Assembly (NCBI RefSeq): GCF_021556475.1
Contig: NZ_JAKGBZ010000012.1
Span: forward strand, 38,944-102,943
Direction of reading: 5' to 3'
DNA from: Acidiphilium iwatense
GTDB lineage: Bacteria; Pseudomonadota; Alphaproteobacteria; Acetobacterales; Acetobacteraceae
Length of the DNA: 64,000 nt
Under the pieces are notes generated by a model that saw only the letters and a program-made list of their open reading frames with translations, did not search any database and was not told the origin of the DNA. This document shows, in pieces, positions 29,159 to 37,234 of this stretch. Within the stretch, counting starts at the first letter, position 1. The number at the start of each line of letters is the position of its first letter. The position numbers and the translations under genes are program-made.

Positions 29159-30421
29159 ATGGAGTACGCCTTGTCGCAGACCGTGACCCGCCCGAAGCAG
29201 AGCCGCTCGCGTCTGCCTTTTCTCGCCGTGCTGGGGCCCGGCATCGTCGTCATGCTGGCCGATACCGAGGTCGGCAGCATCATCACCGCCTCGCAATCCG
29301 GCGTCGCCTGGGGCTACCGTCTGCTGCTGCTGCAATTCCTGCTCATGCCGATCCTCTATGTCGTGCAGGAACTCACGGTCCGCCTGGGTATTTTCACCGG
29401 CAAGGGCCATGGCGAGCTGATCCGCGACACGTTCGGCAAAGGCTGGGCGTGGCTCTCGGCAAGCGGCCTCGCGGTCGCGACCGTCGGCGCGCTTCTGTCG
29501 GAATTTTCGGGCGTCGCCGGCGTGGGCGAACTCTATGGCGTGCCCCGCGCCGTCACCCTCACCCTTGCGGTCGCCTTCCTCCTGGTCGTCGCCTTCACCG
29601 GCTCCTACCGCAGGGTGGAGCGGGTGGCGATCGCGCTCGGCCTGTTCGAATTCGTGTTCTTCGGCATCGCCTTCGTCTCGCATCCCGACCTGCACGCGAT
29701 CGCGACGCAAACCTTCCAACCCGCTTTGGGCAATCCGGGCTATCTCTACCTTGTGGCGGCGAATATCGGTGCCGTCATCATGCCCTGGATGATCTTCTAC
29801 CAGCAATCGGCGGTGGCCGATAAAAAACTCGGCCCGGCGGATTTCAAATATGCCCGCTGGGACACCGCGATCGGCGCGGTCATCACCCAGCTCGTCATGG
29901 CCGCCGTCCTGGTCGCCACGGCGGCGACCATCGGCGCGCACAACCCCAATGCCAGCCTCAATTCCGTGGGTGACATTGCCGCCGCCCTCACGCCCTATCT
30001 CGGCGTCACAATTGGAAAACTGGTCTTCGGCATCGGCGTGCTCGGCGCCGGGCTGGTCGCGGCGATCGTCGCCTCGTTGGCGCTGGCCTGGGGCCTCGGC
30101 GAGGTCGCCGGCTATCGCCGCTCGCTGGAAGACCACCCGCTGCAAGCCAAATGGTTCTACGGCGTCTATGCCGCCTGCCTGATCCTTGGTGCCGTGCTCG
30201 TCGCCGTCGTGCCAAACCTCGTCATCCTCAATATCGCGGTCGAGGTGATGAACGCCCTGCTGCTGCCTTTGGTGCTCGGCTTCCTGATCATGCTCGGCCT
30301 GCACGCCTTGCCCGCGCATCTCAAGCTGCGCGGCTGGTATATGGGCCTGACGATTTTCCTCTCCGTCGTTACCGCCGGCCTCGGCGTCTATGGCGGGCTG
30401 ACCGGCGCCGGTTTGTTCTGA
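29159..30421 (+). CDS. NRAMP-type divalent metal transporter with atypical metal motif
   Basis: This 420-residue, 11-helix protein of the NRAMP superfamily is expected to import a divalent metal with protons. Helix 1 aligns with NRAMPs (GPGIVVMLADTEVGSIITASQSGVAWGY), but the metal motif DPGN is replaced by DTEVG. Helix 6 reads VIMPWMIFYQQSA instead of the usual MPHN. Both changes place it among NRAMP-related proteins whose substrate may not be Mn or Fe; some transport Mg. A Fur-like box precedes it. ATG 29159 is used; TTG 29171 has a better-spaced GGAG. Confidence 0.82.
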   Translation: MEYALSQTVTRPKQSRSRLPFLAVLGPGIVVMLADTEVGSIITASQSGVAWGYRLLLLQFLLMPILYVVQELTVRLGIFTGKGHGELIRDTFGKGWAWLSASGLAVATVGALLSEFSGVAGVGELYGVPRAVTLTLAVAFLLVVAFTGSYRRVERVAIALGLFEFVFFGIAFVSHPDLHAIATQTFQPALGNPGYLYLVAANIGAVIMPWMIFYQQSAVADKKLGPADFKYARWDTAIGAVITQLVMAAVLVATAATIGAHNPNASLNSVGDIAAALTPYLGVTIGKLVFGIGVLGAGLVAAIVASLALAWGLGEVAGYRRSLEDHPLQAKWFYGVYAACLILGAVLVAVVPNLVILNIAVEVMNALLLPLVLGFLIMLGLHALPAHLKLRGWYMGLTIFLSVVTAGLGVYGGLTGAGLF

Positions 30422-30424
30422 GCT

Positions 30425-30814
30425 TCAGCCGATCAGCGTCACCAGCTCGGAATACGGCACAAGCACGGCGTCGGCGGTCAACAGCCGTGCCGGTTCGGCC
30501 ATCGCCTGGGCGAGAAGAAGGTGATCGAACGGATCGCGATGCCGCACTGTGATCCCTGCCACCAGCGCGGCGACCGCGGCGGTCACCGGGTATTCGGCAA
30601 ACCCGCTTTCAACCGCCGCCGCCGCGATTTCCTCCGGCCGAACCGGAAAATCGACCCGCCCGAGCCGCGCCTTGATCGCGATTTCCCAGATGCTGACCGC
30701 GCTGAACAGAACCGTATTGGCCGGGTTTTCGATATCCGTCTGCCATCTTTTGCCCAGCCGGTCAGGCTCCACCAACGTCCAGATCAGCACATGGGTATCG
30801 AGCAGAACCCGCAT
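30425..30814 (-). CDS. Type II toxin, PIN-domain ribonuclease (VapC-like)
   Basis: This 129-residue PIN-domain protein has acidic metal-binding residues in LLDTHVLIWTL (Asp 6), SIWEIAIKARLG (Glu about 44) and HRDPFDHLLLAQA (Asp about 94-97), with a further acidic residue in LLTADAVL (about 114). These nucleases cut RNA and arrest growth when freed from the antitoxin. It overlaps the antitoxin gene by one base (TGATG), the usual coupled layout. The paired antitoxin is Phd-like rather than VapB-like, a common mixed pairing. Confidence 0.9.
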   Translation of the reverse strand: MRVLLDTHVLIWTLVEPDRLGKRWQTDIENPANTVLFSAVSIWEIAIKARLGRVDFPVRPEEIAAAAVESGFAEYPVTAAVAALVAGITVRHRDPFDHLLLAQAMAEPARLLTADAVLVPYSELVTLIG

Positions 30815-31050
30815 CAGCGTGGTTCGAAACCGTCCAGCACATCATCCGGCAGGGGCGCATCGAAATCATCCGGCACCCGGAATTTTCCCGCCAGAATTCC
30901 CAGCCGCCGCTTCGTTCCGACCGCGTTCAACGGCACCAGCCTGGCCACCGGTCTGCCGGCCCGCGCAATGATCGTCTCATGCCCGGCCTCGGCCTCATCG
31001 ATCAGCCGGGACAATTGCGTTTTGGCGGCGTGAATGTTGATCGCGTTCAT
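30814..31050 (-). CDS. Phd/YefM-family antitoxin
   Basis: This 78-residue antitoxin starts with the Phd/YefM fold (MNAINIHAAKTQLSRLIDEAEAGHETIIARAGRPVARLVPL, residues 1-42), which forms the DNA-binding dimer. The C-terminal 35 residues (LAGKFRVPDDFDAPLPDDVLDGF) are the acidic toxin-neutralising tail. It is first in the operon and should autorepress with the toxin at the palindrome at 31072-31087, 22 bp upstream of its start. Confidence 0.9.
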   Translation of the reverse strand: MNAINIHAAKTQLSRLIDEAEAGHETIIARAGRPVARLVPLNAVGTKRRLGILAGKFRVPDDFDAPLPDDVLDGFEPR

Positions 31051-31071
31051 CGCTTAATCTCGATTTCGACC

Positions 31072-31087
31072 GGACTAGACTTAGTCC
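31072..31087. promoter_or_regulatory. Toxin-antitoxin operator palindrome
   Basis: GGACTA-GACT-TAGTCC is a perfect inverted repeat 22 bp before the antitoxin start codon. This is the expected position of the autoregulatory site of a Phd-type antitoxin. No second copy is visible nearby. Confidence 0.6.
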
Positions 31088-31112
31088 ATTTCATCTGCCG
31101 CCGCAAGCCCGA

Positions 31113-31634
31113 TCACAACCGCAACCGCGCCATCGCCAAGCTGTCGATGAACACGCCATCGCGCAGCACCTCGTCGCGCAAACCCCCCTCCACTTCGAAG
31201 CCGAATTTCCGGTAGAGCGCGATGCCCCGCGCATTGTCGGCGTTTACCGTCAGCGAGATACGTCGGAGTCCAAGCCAATTATCGGCAAGATCGAGCAGCG
31301 CCGCCATCAGCGCGCTGCCGACCCCGCCGCCGACATGATCGTCGTGCACGAAAATCAGCATCGAGGCGGAATGTGCGGTCCGCCCTTCGCCACGCATCAA
31401 TGACGTGGTGCCCACGATTTGCCCGCCCCGTTCGGCGACCAGCGCGGCGGCGACCGGATAGCCCATCCATGTCCGTGCGAATTCCACCGAAACGAACGGC
31501 GTGCGCAGCGTGCCGAACCGCACGCCCGGCAGGTTCATCAGCGTCGCGATAGCCTCGGCGTCGCCCGGTTCACGGGCGCGAATCAACATATCCCCCGATT
31601 CACGGGCGCGGATCGACACATCCGCCATCGTCAC
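31113..31634 (-). CDS. GNAT family N-acetyltransferase
   Basis: This 173-residue acetyltransferase is of the RimI/YhhY-like type. The acetyl-CoA pyrophosphate loop is in HDDHVGGGVGSALMAALLD (about 96-114), and SLTVNADNARGIALYRKFGFEVEG (about 125-148) is the typical C-terminal strand and helix. Substrate is unknown. The N-terminus carries a near-perfect 10-residue tandem duplication (SIRARESGDM / LIRAREPGDA). The GTG at 31634 has AGGA five bases upstream; ATG 31628 is the alternative. Its upstream region is shared with the divergent M20 gene. Confidence 0.85.
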   Translation of the reverse strand: MTMADVSIRARESGDMLIRAREPGDAEAIATLMNLPGVRFGTLRTPFVSVEFARTWMGYPVAAALVAERGGQIVGTTSLMRGEGRTAHSASMLIFVHDDHVGGGVGSALMAALLDLADNWLGLRRISLTVNADNARGIALYRKFGFEVEGGLRDEVLRDGVFIDSLAMARLRL

Positions 31635-31693
31635 TCTTTCCTCATCGTCGTTCGGCGTCTATCTCTTGGTGAGCATAACGGAGAGACAGAACG

Positions 31694-33085
31694 ATGAGCA
31701 ATCCATCGATCGACGCGATTCTCGCCCATATCGACGCGCATCTCGACGACTCCCGCGCCCGATGGTTCGACCTGCTCCGCATCCCCTCGATCAGCGCCCA
31801 GCCGGCCCACAAGCAGGATTGCATCCGTGCGGCGGCCCATGCGCGCGACCTGCTCGCCGGGATGGGGTTCGAGGCTCGCCTGGCGGAAACCGCCGGCCTG
31901 CCGGGCGTGATCGCGACCCATCTCAAAGCCGGCGCCCACGCGCCGCGCGTGCTGTTCTACGGCCATTACGACGTGCAGCCCGCCGACCCGCTTGAACTCT
32001 GGCATGCGGACCCGTTCAACCCGCAACTGGTGGACGGGCCGCACGGCAAGCGCGTGATCGCGCGCGGCGCGGTGGACGACAAGGGCCAGGTGATGATGGT
32101 GCTGGAGGCAATCCGCGCATCATTGGCGGTCACCGGCAGGCTTCCGGTCAACCTCACTGTCTTGCTCGAAGGCGAGGAGGAATGCGGCAGCCCCTCCCTC
32201 GAAGCCATGCTGAACGCCGAGCGCCACGCCCTCGCCGCCGATTTCGTCCTGGTTGCCGACACCAACATGTGGAACATCGATACGCCGGCGATCACCACGT
32301 CCCTGCGCGGCCTCGCCGCGATGGAACTGAAAATCACCGGCCCCAACCGCGATCTGCATTCCGGCCTGTTCGGTGGTCCGGCGCTGAACCCGATCCGCGC
32401 GCTCACCCGCATCCTCGGGGATCTGTTCGACGAGAACGGCACCATCCGCATTCCCGGCTTCTATGACGGCATCACCCAGATTCCCGAAGACGTTCTGAAA
32501 TCCTGGCGCGCCACCGGCTTCGACGATGCGGCCTGGCTCGGCGCGATCGGCCTCGCTCATGCCAGCGGCGAGCACGGCCGCTCGGTTCTGGAACAGAACT
32601 GGGCACGCCCCACCGCCGAGATCAACGGCATTTTCGGCGGCTACCAGGGTGACGGCAGCAAGACCGTCATCCCCGCCGAAGCCGGCGCCAAGCTCACCTT
32701 CCGCCTGGTCCCCGGCCAAGACCCGGAACGCGTGATCCAGGGTTTCAAACATTTTGTCACCGAACGTCTGCTGCCCGACGCACGCGCCGAATTCACCGTG
32801 TTCGGCGCCTCGGCCGGGCTGACCGTGCCGATCGACGCACCCTATGTCGTCGCCGCCCGCCACGCGCTGGAGGCCGAGTTCGGCAAACCGCCGGTGCTCG
32901 CCGGCTGCGGCGCGTCGATCCCGGTGGTCGAAGCCTTCGAGCGCCAACTCGGCCTGAAAACCCTTCTGGTCGGTTTCGGCCTCGACGATGACTGCATCCA
33001 CAGCCCCAACGAGAAATTCGAGCTGCGCTGCTTTCATCGCGGGATGCGCGCCGAGGCGCGGATGCTCGCCGCCTTCGCCGCTTGA
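31694..33085 (+). CDS. M20 family dipeptidase
   Basis: This 463-residue di-zinc peptidase is of the M20 carnosinase/DapE-like subfamily. LFYGHYDVQPADP (His about 92) and RGAVDDKGQVMM (bridging Asp about 125) are the first metal motifs. LLEGEEECGSPS holds the catalytic Glu pair (about 160), and HSPNEKFEL near the C-terminus holds the last histidine. The lid domain contains the LTGPNRDLHSGLFGG-like signature. It hydrolyses dipeptides or related amides; exact substrate is unknown. The downstream glycosyltransferase may start within its stop (TTGA). Confidence 0.9.
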   Translation: MSNPSIDAILAHIDAHLDDSRARWFDLLRIPSISAQPAHKQDCIRAAAHARDLLAGMGFEARLAETAGLPGVIATHLKAGAHAPRVLFYGHYDVQPADPLELWHADPFNPQLVDGPHGKRVIARGAVDDKGQVMMVLEAIRASLAVTGRLPVNLTVLLEGEEECGSPSLEAMLNAERHALAADFVLVADTNMWNIDTPAITTSLRGLAAMELKITGPNRDLHSGLFGGPALNPIRALTRILGDLFDENGTIRIPGFYDGITQIPEDVLKSWRATGFDDAAWLGAIGLAHASGEHGRSVLEQNWARPTAEINGIFGGYQGDGSKTVIPAEAGAKLTFRLVPGQDPERVIQGFKHFVTERLLPDARAEFTVFGASAGLTVPIDAPYVVAARHALEAEFGKPPVLAGCGASIPVVEAFERQLGLKTLLVGFGLDDDCIHSPNEKFELRCFHRGMRAEARMLAAFAA

Positions 33086-34029
33086 TCCGAATCACCGCTA
33101 AACTCTCAACCCGCTACCATCCCGGTCTGGGCGAGTTCGAGGCGCGCAGCCTGCCCCGCTCGCGCCTCGATCCGGTTTTCCGCTCCTACGCTCGCCGCCT
33201 CCGGCCCGCGCGCCCGCGTGCCGTCTCGGGTAAACCTCTTGTCTTCACTACGCTGTTCGGCGATTCCGCCTATGAGGATTGCCTCGACCTCACCCTCACC
33301 ACCCTCTACCGTTACGGCGGCTATCGCGGCGATATTCTGCTCCTCACCGACCGGCCCGAAACCATGATTCGGCGGCGTTTCGCCCGCCATTGCTGCGGCA
33401 AGCTCCTCATCCAGCCGATCGACTACGCCGATGCCGAAACCGCGATGCTTCAGCGGTTTCGGCTCACCGAATTCGGGCTCGACGGCTACGGCCCGTTCCT
33501 GCATCTCGACAGCGACATCCTGGTCCTCGGGCCGATCGCCCCCATTCTTGAAGCGACCTACGGCTCGTCAAAATTTCTGATCGCCACTGAAGACCGCTTC
33601 TGCCCGCAATACCGCGACATCCCGGCGCAGGCTCTGCCGGAGGACGGCATCACCGACTGGTATGGCGTCTGGCTGATGAAACAGCGCAACAGCCAAATCG
33701 CGCATCTGCGCTTCGCCAATGCCGGCGCGTTCGCCTTCGCCGGTCTTGCGCTGGTCCACGATCTGTTTGCTGACGTGTTCGCCCTCGGCACGGCACAGCG
33801 CGGCACCCGTTTCGCCCATTTCGGCGATCAGCCGATCCTGAACATCCTGCTCCACGAGCGCCACCTGGGCGATTTCGACGTGCTGGACGCGGCGCTGGAC
33901 TATCTGCGGCCAATCGCGACACCATCCCGCACCCGCCCATTCCTGCACTTCAATGCAATCCACGGCGGTCCGGCCAAACGCGCCGCCATGCAGGGTTTTC
34001 TCGACGCCTGCGCGATCGCCGATGCCTGA
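33082..34029 (+). CDS. Putative glycosyltransferase (GT8-like)
   Basis: This is a protein of up to 315 residues. LVFTTLFGDSAYEDCLDLTLTTLYRYGGYRGDILLLTDRPE (about 53-93) and FLHLDSDILVLGPI (DxD motif at about 141-143) are typical of fold-A sugar transferases acting on cell-surface glycans. The family assignment is from these motifs only. A TTG at 33082 overlapping the previous stop is the likely start, though a later start is possible. The 3' end overlaps the ABC gene by 8 bp, so the genes are cotranscribed. Confidence 0.6.
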   Translation: MIRITAKLSTRYHPGLGEFEARSLPRSRLDPVFRSYARRLRPARPRAVSGKPLVFTTLFGDSAYEDCLDLTLTTLYRYGGYRGDILLLTDRPETMIRRRFARHCCGKLLIQPIDYADAETAMLQRFRLTEFGLDGYGPFLHLDSDILVLGPIAPILEATYGSSKFLIATEDRFCPQYRDIPAQALPEDGITDWYGVWLMKQRNSQIAHLRFANAGAFAFAGLALVHDLFADVFALGTAQRGTRFAHFGDQPILNILLHERHLGDFDVLDAALDYLRPIATPSRTRPFLHFNAIHGGPAKRAAMQGFLDACAIADA

Positions 34030-34621
34030 ACGCCTCAGCGCGCGGGGCCTGACCGGCGCTGCCGGCGGTCCGTTCGGCATCGCTCTCGGCCGGGGCGACG
34101 CGATGGCCATCACCGGCCCGTCCGGTGCCGGCAAATCGGTTCTGCTCCGCATGATCGCCGATCTCGACCCGCACGAAGGCGCCATCCTGCTCGACGGAGT
34201 GGACCGCGCGACCATCGCCGCACCACTGTGGCGCAGGCGCGTCGCCTATCTCGCCGCCGAACCGGGCTGGTGGCACGACGATACCGCCCCGCATTTCCCC
34301 GATCGCCCGCGCACCGAAGCGCTGATGCCGTCGCTGGCCCTCGATCCCGGCCTGCTGAACCAGCCGGTCCATCGCCTCTCCACCGGCGAGCGCATGCGCC
34401 TCGCCTTTATCCGCACTCTGCTCAACGAGCCCGAGATTCTGCTCCTCGACGAACCCACCGGCGCGCTCGACCCGCACGCGACGGCTCTTGTCGAAACCCT
34501 CCTGATCGAACGCCTGCGGGCCGGCGCCGCCCTCATCCTGGTCACCCACGACATGGCGCAGGCCTCCAGGCTCGGCGCCAGGCGGTTTCACCTCGAAGCC
34601 GGCACGCTCACGCCGCGATGA
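34022..34621 (+). CDS. fetA: ABC transporter ATP-binding protein, FetA/YbbL-like
   Basis: This is a compact 199-residue ATPase. It has Walker A GPSGAGKSVLLRM (about 32-44), the signature LSTGERMRLAFIRTLL (about 118-133), Walker B ILLLDEPTGALD (about 138-149) and the H-loop VTHDM. Small size and pairing with a UPF0014 permease match E. coli FetAB, an iron exporter linked to oxidative stress. The start ATG 34022 overlaps the preceding gene by 8 bp, and the stop overlaps fetB by 4 bp. Confidence 0.82.
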   Translation: MPERLSARGLTGAAGGPFGIALGRGDAMAITGPSGAGKSVLLRMIADLDPHEGAILLDGVDRATIAAPLWRRRVAYLAAEPGWWHDDTAPHFPDRPRTEALMPSLALDPGLLNQPVHRLSTGERMRLAFIRTLLNEPEILLLDEPTGALDPHATALVETLLIERLRAGAALILVTHDMAQASRLGARRFHLEAGTLTPR

Positions 34622-35409
34622 AGCCGATCCTGCTCACCCCGTTCGATCTCATCATCGCGTCGTCCCTTGTCGTGCTCGACGCGGTGGTTTCGGTTCTGCT
34701 CGGCCTGCGCCTGCACAAGCAAATTCTGGTCGCCGCCGCGCGCTGCACGATCCAGCTCCTGCTGATCGGCTTTCTGCTCCGCTTCGTGTTCGCGATCGAC
34801 ACGCCAGCACTAACGCTCGGCGTCATCCTGGTCATGGTCGCCATCGCCGGGCGTGAGGTCGCGGCACGACCGGAAAAAAAACTTGCCCGCTACGGCAACC
34901 AGATCGCCGGATTGTCCGCGGTGGCCCTCGCCACCTTCGTCACCGCGATTTTTGCGCTTGCCACGGCACTGCGCCCGCATCCGTGGTATGATGCGCGCTA
35001 CGCCATCCCACTCGCCGGCATCATGCTCGGCAACGCCCTGAACGCCGCCTCGCTCTCGCTCGACGCGCTGCTGTCGGGGGTGATGCGCGAGCGTTCGGCG
35101 ATCGAGGCGCAACTCGCCCTCGGCACGCGGTTCCGCGACGCGATGCGCCCGTTGATCCGCGCCTCGGTCCGGCGCGGCATATTGCCGATCATCAACACCA
35201 TGTCGGCGGCTGGAATCGTCACCCTGCCCGGCATCATGACGGGCCAGATCCTCGCCGGACTCGACCCGGTCGAGGCGGTGAAATACCAGATCCTGCTGAT
35301 GTTCCTGCTTGCCGGCGCCAACGGCATCGCCGCCGTCGGCGCCGCCTATTTCGCGGCTGCGCGCCTCACCGATTCCCGCGAGCGCCTGCGCGTCGATCGG
35401 CTGAAATAG
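34618..35409 (+). CDS. fetB: UPF0014 / FetB-like ABC permease
   Basis: This 263-residue integral membrane protein has about seven helices. It shows the UPF0014 signatures RCTIQLLLIGFLLRFVF, GIMLGNALNAASLSLD and INTMSAAGIVTLPGIMTGQILAG. It is the membrane partner of the ATPase encoded immediately upstream with ATGA overlap. Together they probably export iron or a related metal; this rests on E. coli FetAB. Confidence 0.85.
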   Translation: MKPILLTPFDLIIASSLVVLDAVVSVLLGLRLHKQILVAAARCTIQLLLIGFLLRFVFAIDTPALTLGVILVMVAIAGREVAARPEKKLARYGNQIAGLSAVALATFVTAIFALATALRPHPWYDARYAIPLAGIMLGNALNAASLSLDALLSGVMRERSAIEAQLALGTRFRDAMRPLIRASVRRGILPIINTMSAAGIVTLPGIMTGQILAGLDPVEAVKYQILLMFLLAGANGIAAVGAAYFAAARLTDSRERLRVDRLK

Positions 35410-35471
35410 GCGGCGAAATTGCGCCTCCGGCGCGCCGCTGCCATGATCGCCTCGGTTAAGGAGACAAGCCC

Positions 35472-36245
35472 ATGCCCGATCCGTTTCGCGGCCGCCACGC
35501 GCTGGTCACCGGCGCATCGAGCGGCATTGGCGCCGAACTCGCCCGGCAGCTCGCCCAGCGCGGTGCTAATCTCGTCCTCGTCGCGCGGCGTGAAGACCGG
35601 CTCGCCGAGCTCGCGAAGGAATGCGCGCTGTTCGGCGTCGCCGCCGAGGCCGCTCCCGGCGACCTCGCCGATCCCGCGATCCGTGCCGATCTCGCCGCGC
35701 GCTTCCCGGATACCGACATTCTGGTGAACAATGCCGGGCTCGGCGCCTTCGGCCCGTTCGCCGAAACCGAATGGGACCGGCTCGAGCGGGTCATGACGGT
35801 CAACATGACCGCACTGACCCATCTCACCCATCTGTTCGCCCCCGGCATGGCGCAGCGCGGCTTCGGGCGGATCATGCTGGTCGCCTCCACCGCCGCGTTC
35901 CAGCCGGTGCCGCTCTATGCCGTCTATGCCGCAACCAAATCCTTCGTGCTGTCGCTCGGCACCTCGCTCAATGTCGAACTCGCGGGCCAAGGCGTGAAAA
36001 CCACGGTGCTCTGCCCCGGCGTCACCGAGACCGAATTCTTCGCGGTCGCCGCGCAGAAGAAATCCGCCTTCGTCGAGCGCAGCTCGATGAGCAGCGCCAC
36101 GGTCGCCCGCATCGGACTCGACGCTTTGGCGAAAGGCCGTGCCACCGCGGTTGCCGGCGCGTTGAACGCCGCCATGGCGTTCGGCACCCGCCTCGCTCCG
36201 CGCGGCCTCACCGCCCGGATCGCCTATCGGTCGCTGAAACCTTGA
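35472..36245 (+). CDS. SDR family NAD(P)-dependent oxidoreductase
   Basis: This 257-residue short-chain dehydrogenase has the cofactor motif VTGASSGIGAELA (about 12-24), LVNNAGLGAFG (about 87-97), a catalytic Ser in VASTAAF (about 139) and the YAVYAATK Tyr-Lys pair (about 153-157). The substrate is unknown. It overlaps the following regulator by 4 bp (TTGA) and so may be expressed with it, although there is no evident link to NAD synthesis. Confidence 0.9.
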   Translation: MPDPFRGRHALVTGASSGIGAELARQLAQRGANLVLVARREDRLAELAKECALFGVAAEAAPGDLADPAIRADLAARFPDTDILVNNAGLGAFGPFAETEWDRLERVMTVNMTALTHLTHLFAPGMAQRGFGRIMLVASTAAFQPVPLYAVYAATKSFVLSLGTSLNVELAGQGVKTTVLCPGVTETEFFAVAAQKKSAFVERSSMSSATVARIGLDALAKGRATAVAGALNAAMAFGTRLAPRGLTARIAYRSLKP

Positions 36246-37135
36246 GCGGCGAGCCGATCCACGCCGAACTGATCGCCGTCCCGGTCGCGGTCACCGGGGC
36301 GCGGCCGCGCGTGCTCACCCTGTTCGACGGCAGCGCCCTGCCCGCCGGCCCGCTCGAATCCGGTCATCGCTCGCTCCAGGCCGGGCTGCGCAACTGGGCC
36401 GAACGGCTGACCGGCCATCCGCTCGGTTATGTCGAGCAGCTCTACACCTTCGCCGACCCCGCGCGCAGCCGCACCGGGCGCAGCATCTCGATCTCCTACC
36501 TCGCCCTCACCGCCGAGACCCGCACGCCGCTCGGCGGCCGCGTCTCCTGGCAGGATTGGTATCGCTATTTCCCGTGGGAAGACCGGCGCGAAAAAATCGC
36601 GACGATCGAAACCGCGATCAAACCCGGTCTCGACCATTGGTCCGCCGGTTCGGATGAACACCGCGCCCGCGCATCCCTCTGTTTCGGGCTGGACGGTGCC
36701 GCCTGGAACGAAGACCTCGTGCTGGCGCGCTACGAATTGCTCTACGAGGCCGGGCTGGTCCGCGAAGCCGCGCGCGACGGCCGCCCGGCCCATGGCGCAT
36801 TCGCCCCTGGCGCGATCATGACCGCCGATCACCGCCGCATTCTCGCCACCGCGATCAGCCGACTGCGCGCCAAGATCAAATACCGGCCGATCGTCTTCGA
36901 ACTGATGCCGGAAAATTTTACCCTCCTCGATCTGCAACGCTGCATTGAAGCCATCGCCGGACACACCCTGCACAAGCAGAATTTCCGCCGCCTGATCGAG
37001 AGCCAGAAGCTCCTGGAAGAAACCGGAAGTTTGGCGTCCGGCTCCGGCCGGCCGGCCAAATTGTTCCGCTACCGGCCCGAGATTCTGGCCGAACGCGCCC
37101 ATGCGGGAACCCGGCTGACCCTCGCGCGCTCTTGA
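36242..37135 (+). CDS. NrtR/NadQ-type NUDIX-related regulator of NAD synthesis
   Basis: This 297-residue protein combines an N-terminal NUDIX-like domain (about 1-165) with a C-terminal winged-helix domain (about 210-290: PIVFELMPENFTLLDLQRCIEAIAGHTLHKQNFRRLIE). This is the NrtR/NadQ architecture. The catalytic NUDIX box (REx2EExG) is absent, so it should sense rather than hydrolyse. It is followed by nadA-nadB-nadC with a palindromic site between, which strongly suggests repression of de novo NAD synthesis. The start is a TTG at 36242 inside the SDR stop. Confidence 0.82.
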   Translation: MSGEPIHAELIAVPVAVTGARPRVLTLFDGSALPAGPLESGHRSLQAGLRNWAERLTGHPLGYVEQLYTFADPARSRTGRSISISYLALTAETRTPLGGRVSWQDWYRYFPWEDRREKIATIETAIKPGLDHWSAGSDEHRARASLCFGLDGAAWNEDLVLARYELLYEAGLVREAARDGRPAHGAFAPGAIMTADHRRILATAISRLRAKIKYRPIVFELMPENFTLLDLQRCIEAIAGHTLHKQNFRRLIESQKLLEETGSLASGSGRPAKLFRYRPEILAERAHAGTRLTLARS

Positions 37136-37159
37136 CGGTATTATACTCGCTTCTAATGT
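37132..37159 (+). promoter_or_regulatory. Candidate nadABC promoter
   Basis: TTGACG (37132-37137), a 16-bp spacer and TAATGT (37154-37159) lie 76 bp upstream of nadA. A TATACTCG half-site overlaps the spacer and matches the left arm of the operator downstream at seven of eight bases. Assignment is by motif only. Confidence 0.4.
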
Positions 37160-37204
37160 AAAAAACGCAAAAACACGAATAAATTTCGTGCAGCTTGCCG
37201 AAAA

Positions 37205-37223
37205 TATGCTCGTTTCGAGCATA
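37205..37223. promoter_or_regulatory. Operator palindrome for the NAD-synthesis regulator
   Basis: TATGCTCG-TTT-CGAGCATA is a perfect 8+3+8 palindrome ending 11 bp before the nadA start and overlapping the region just upstream of its AAGGAG ribosome-binding site. Its position between the NrtR/NadQ gene and nadABC makes it the likely operator. Confidence 0.7.
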
Positions 37224-37234
37224 AGGAGCGAACC

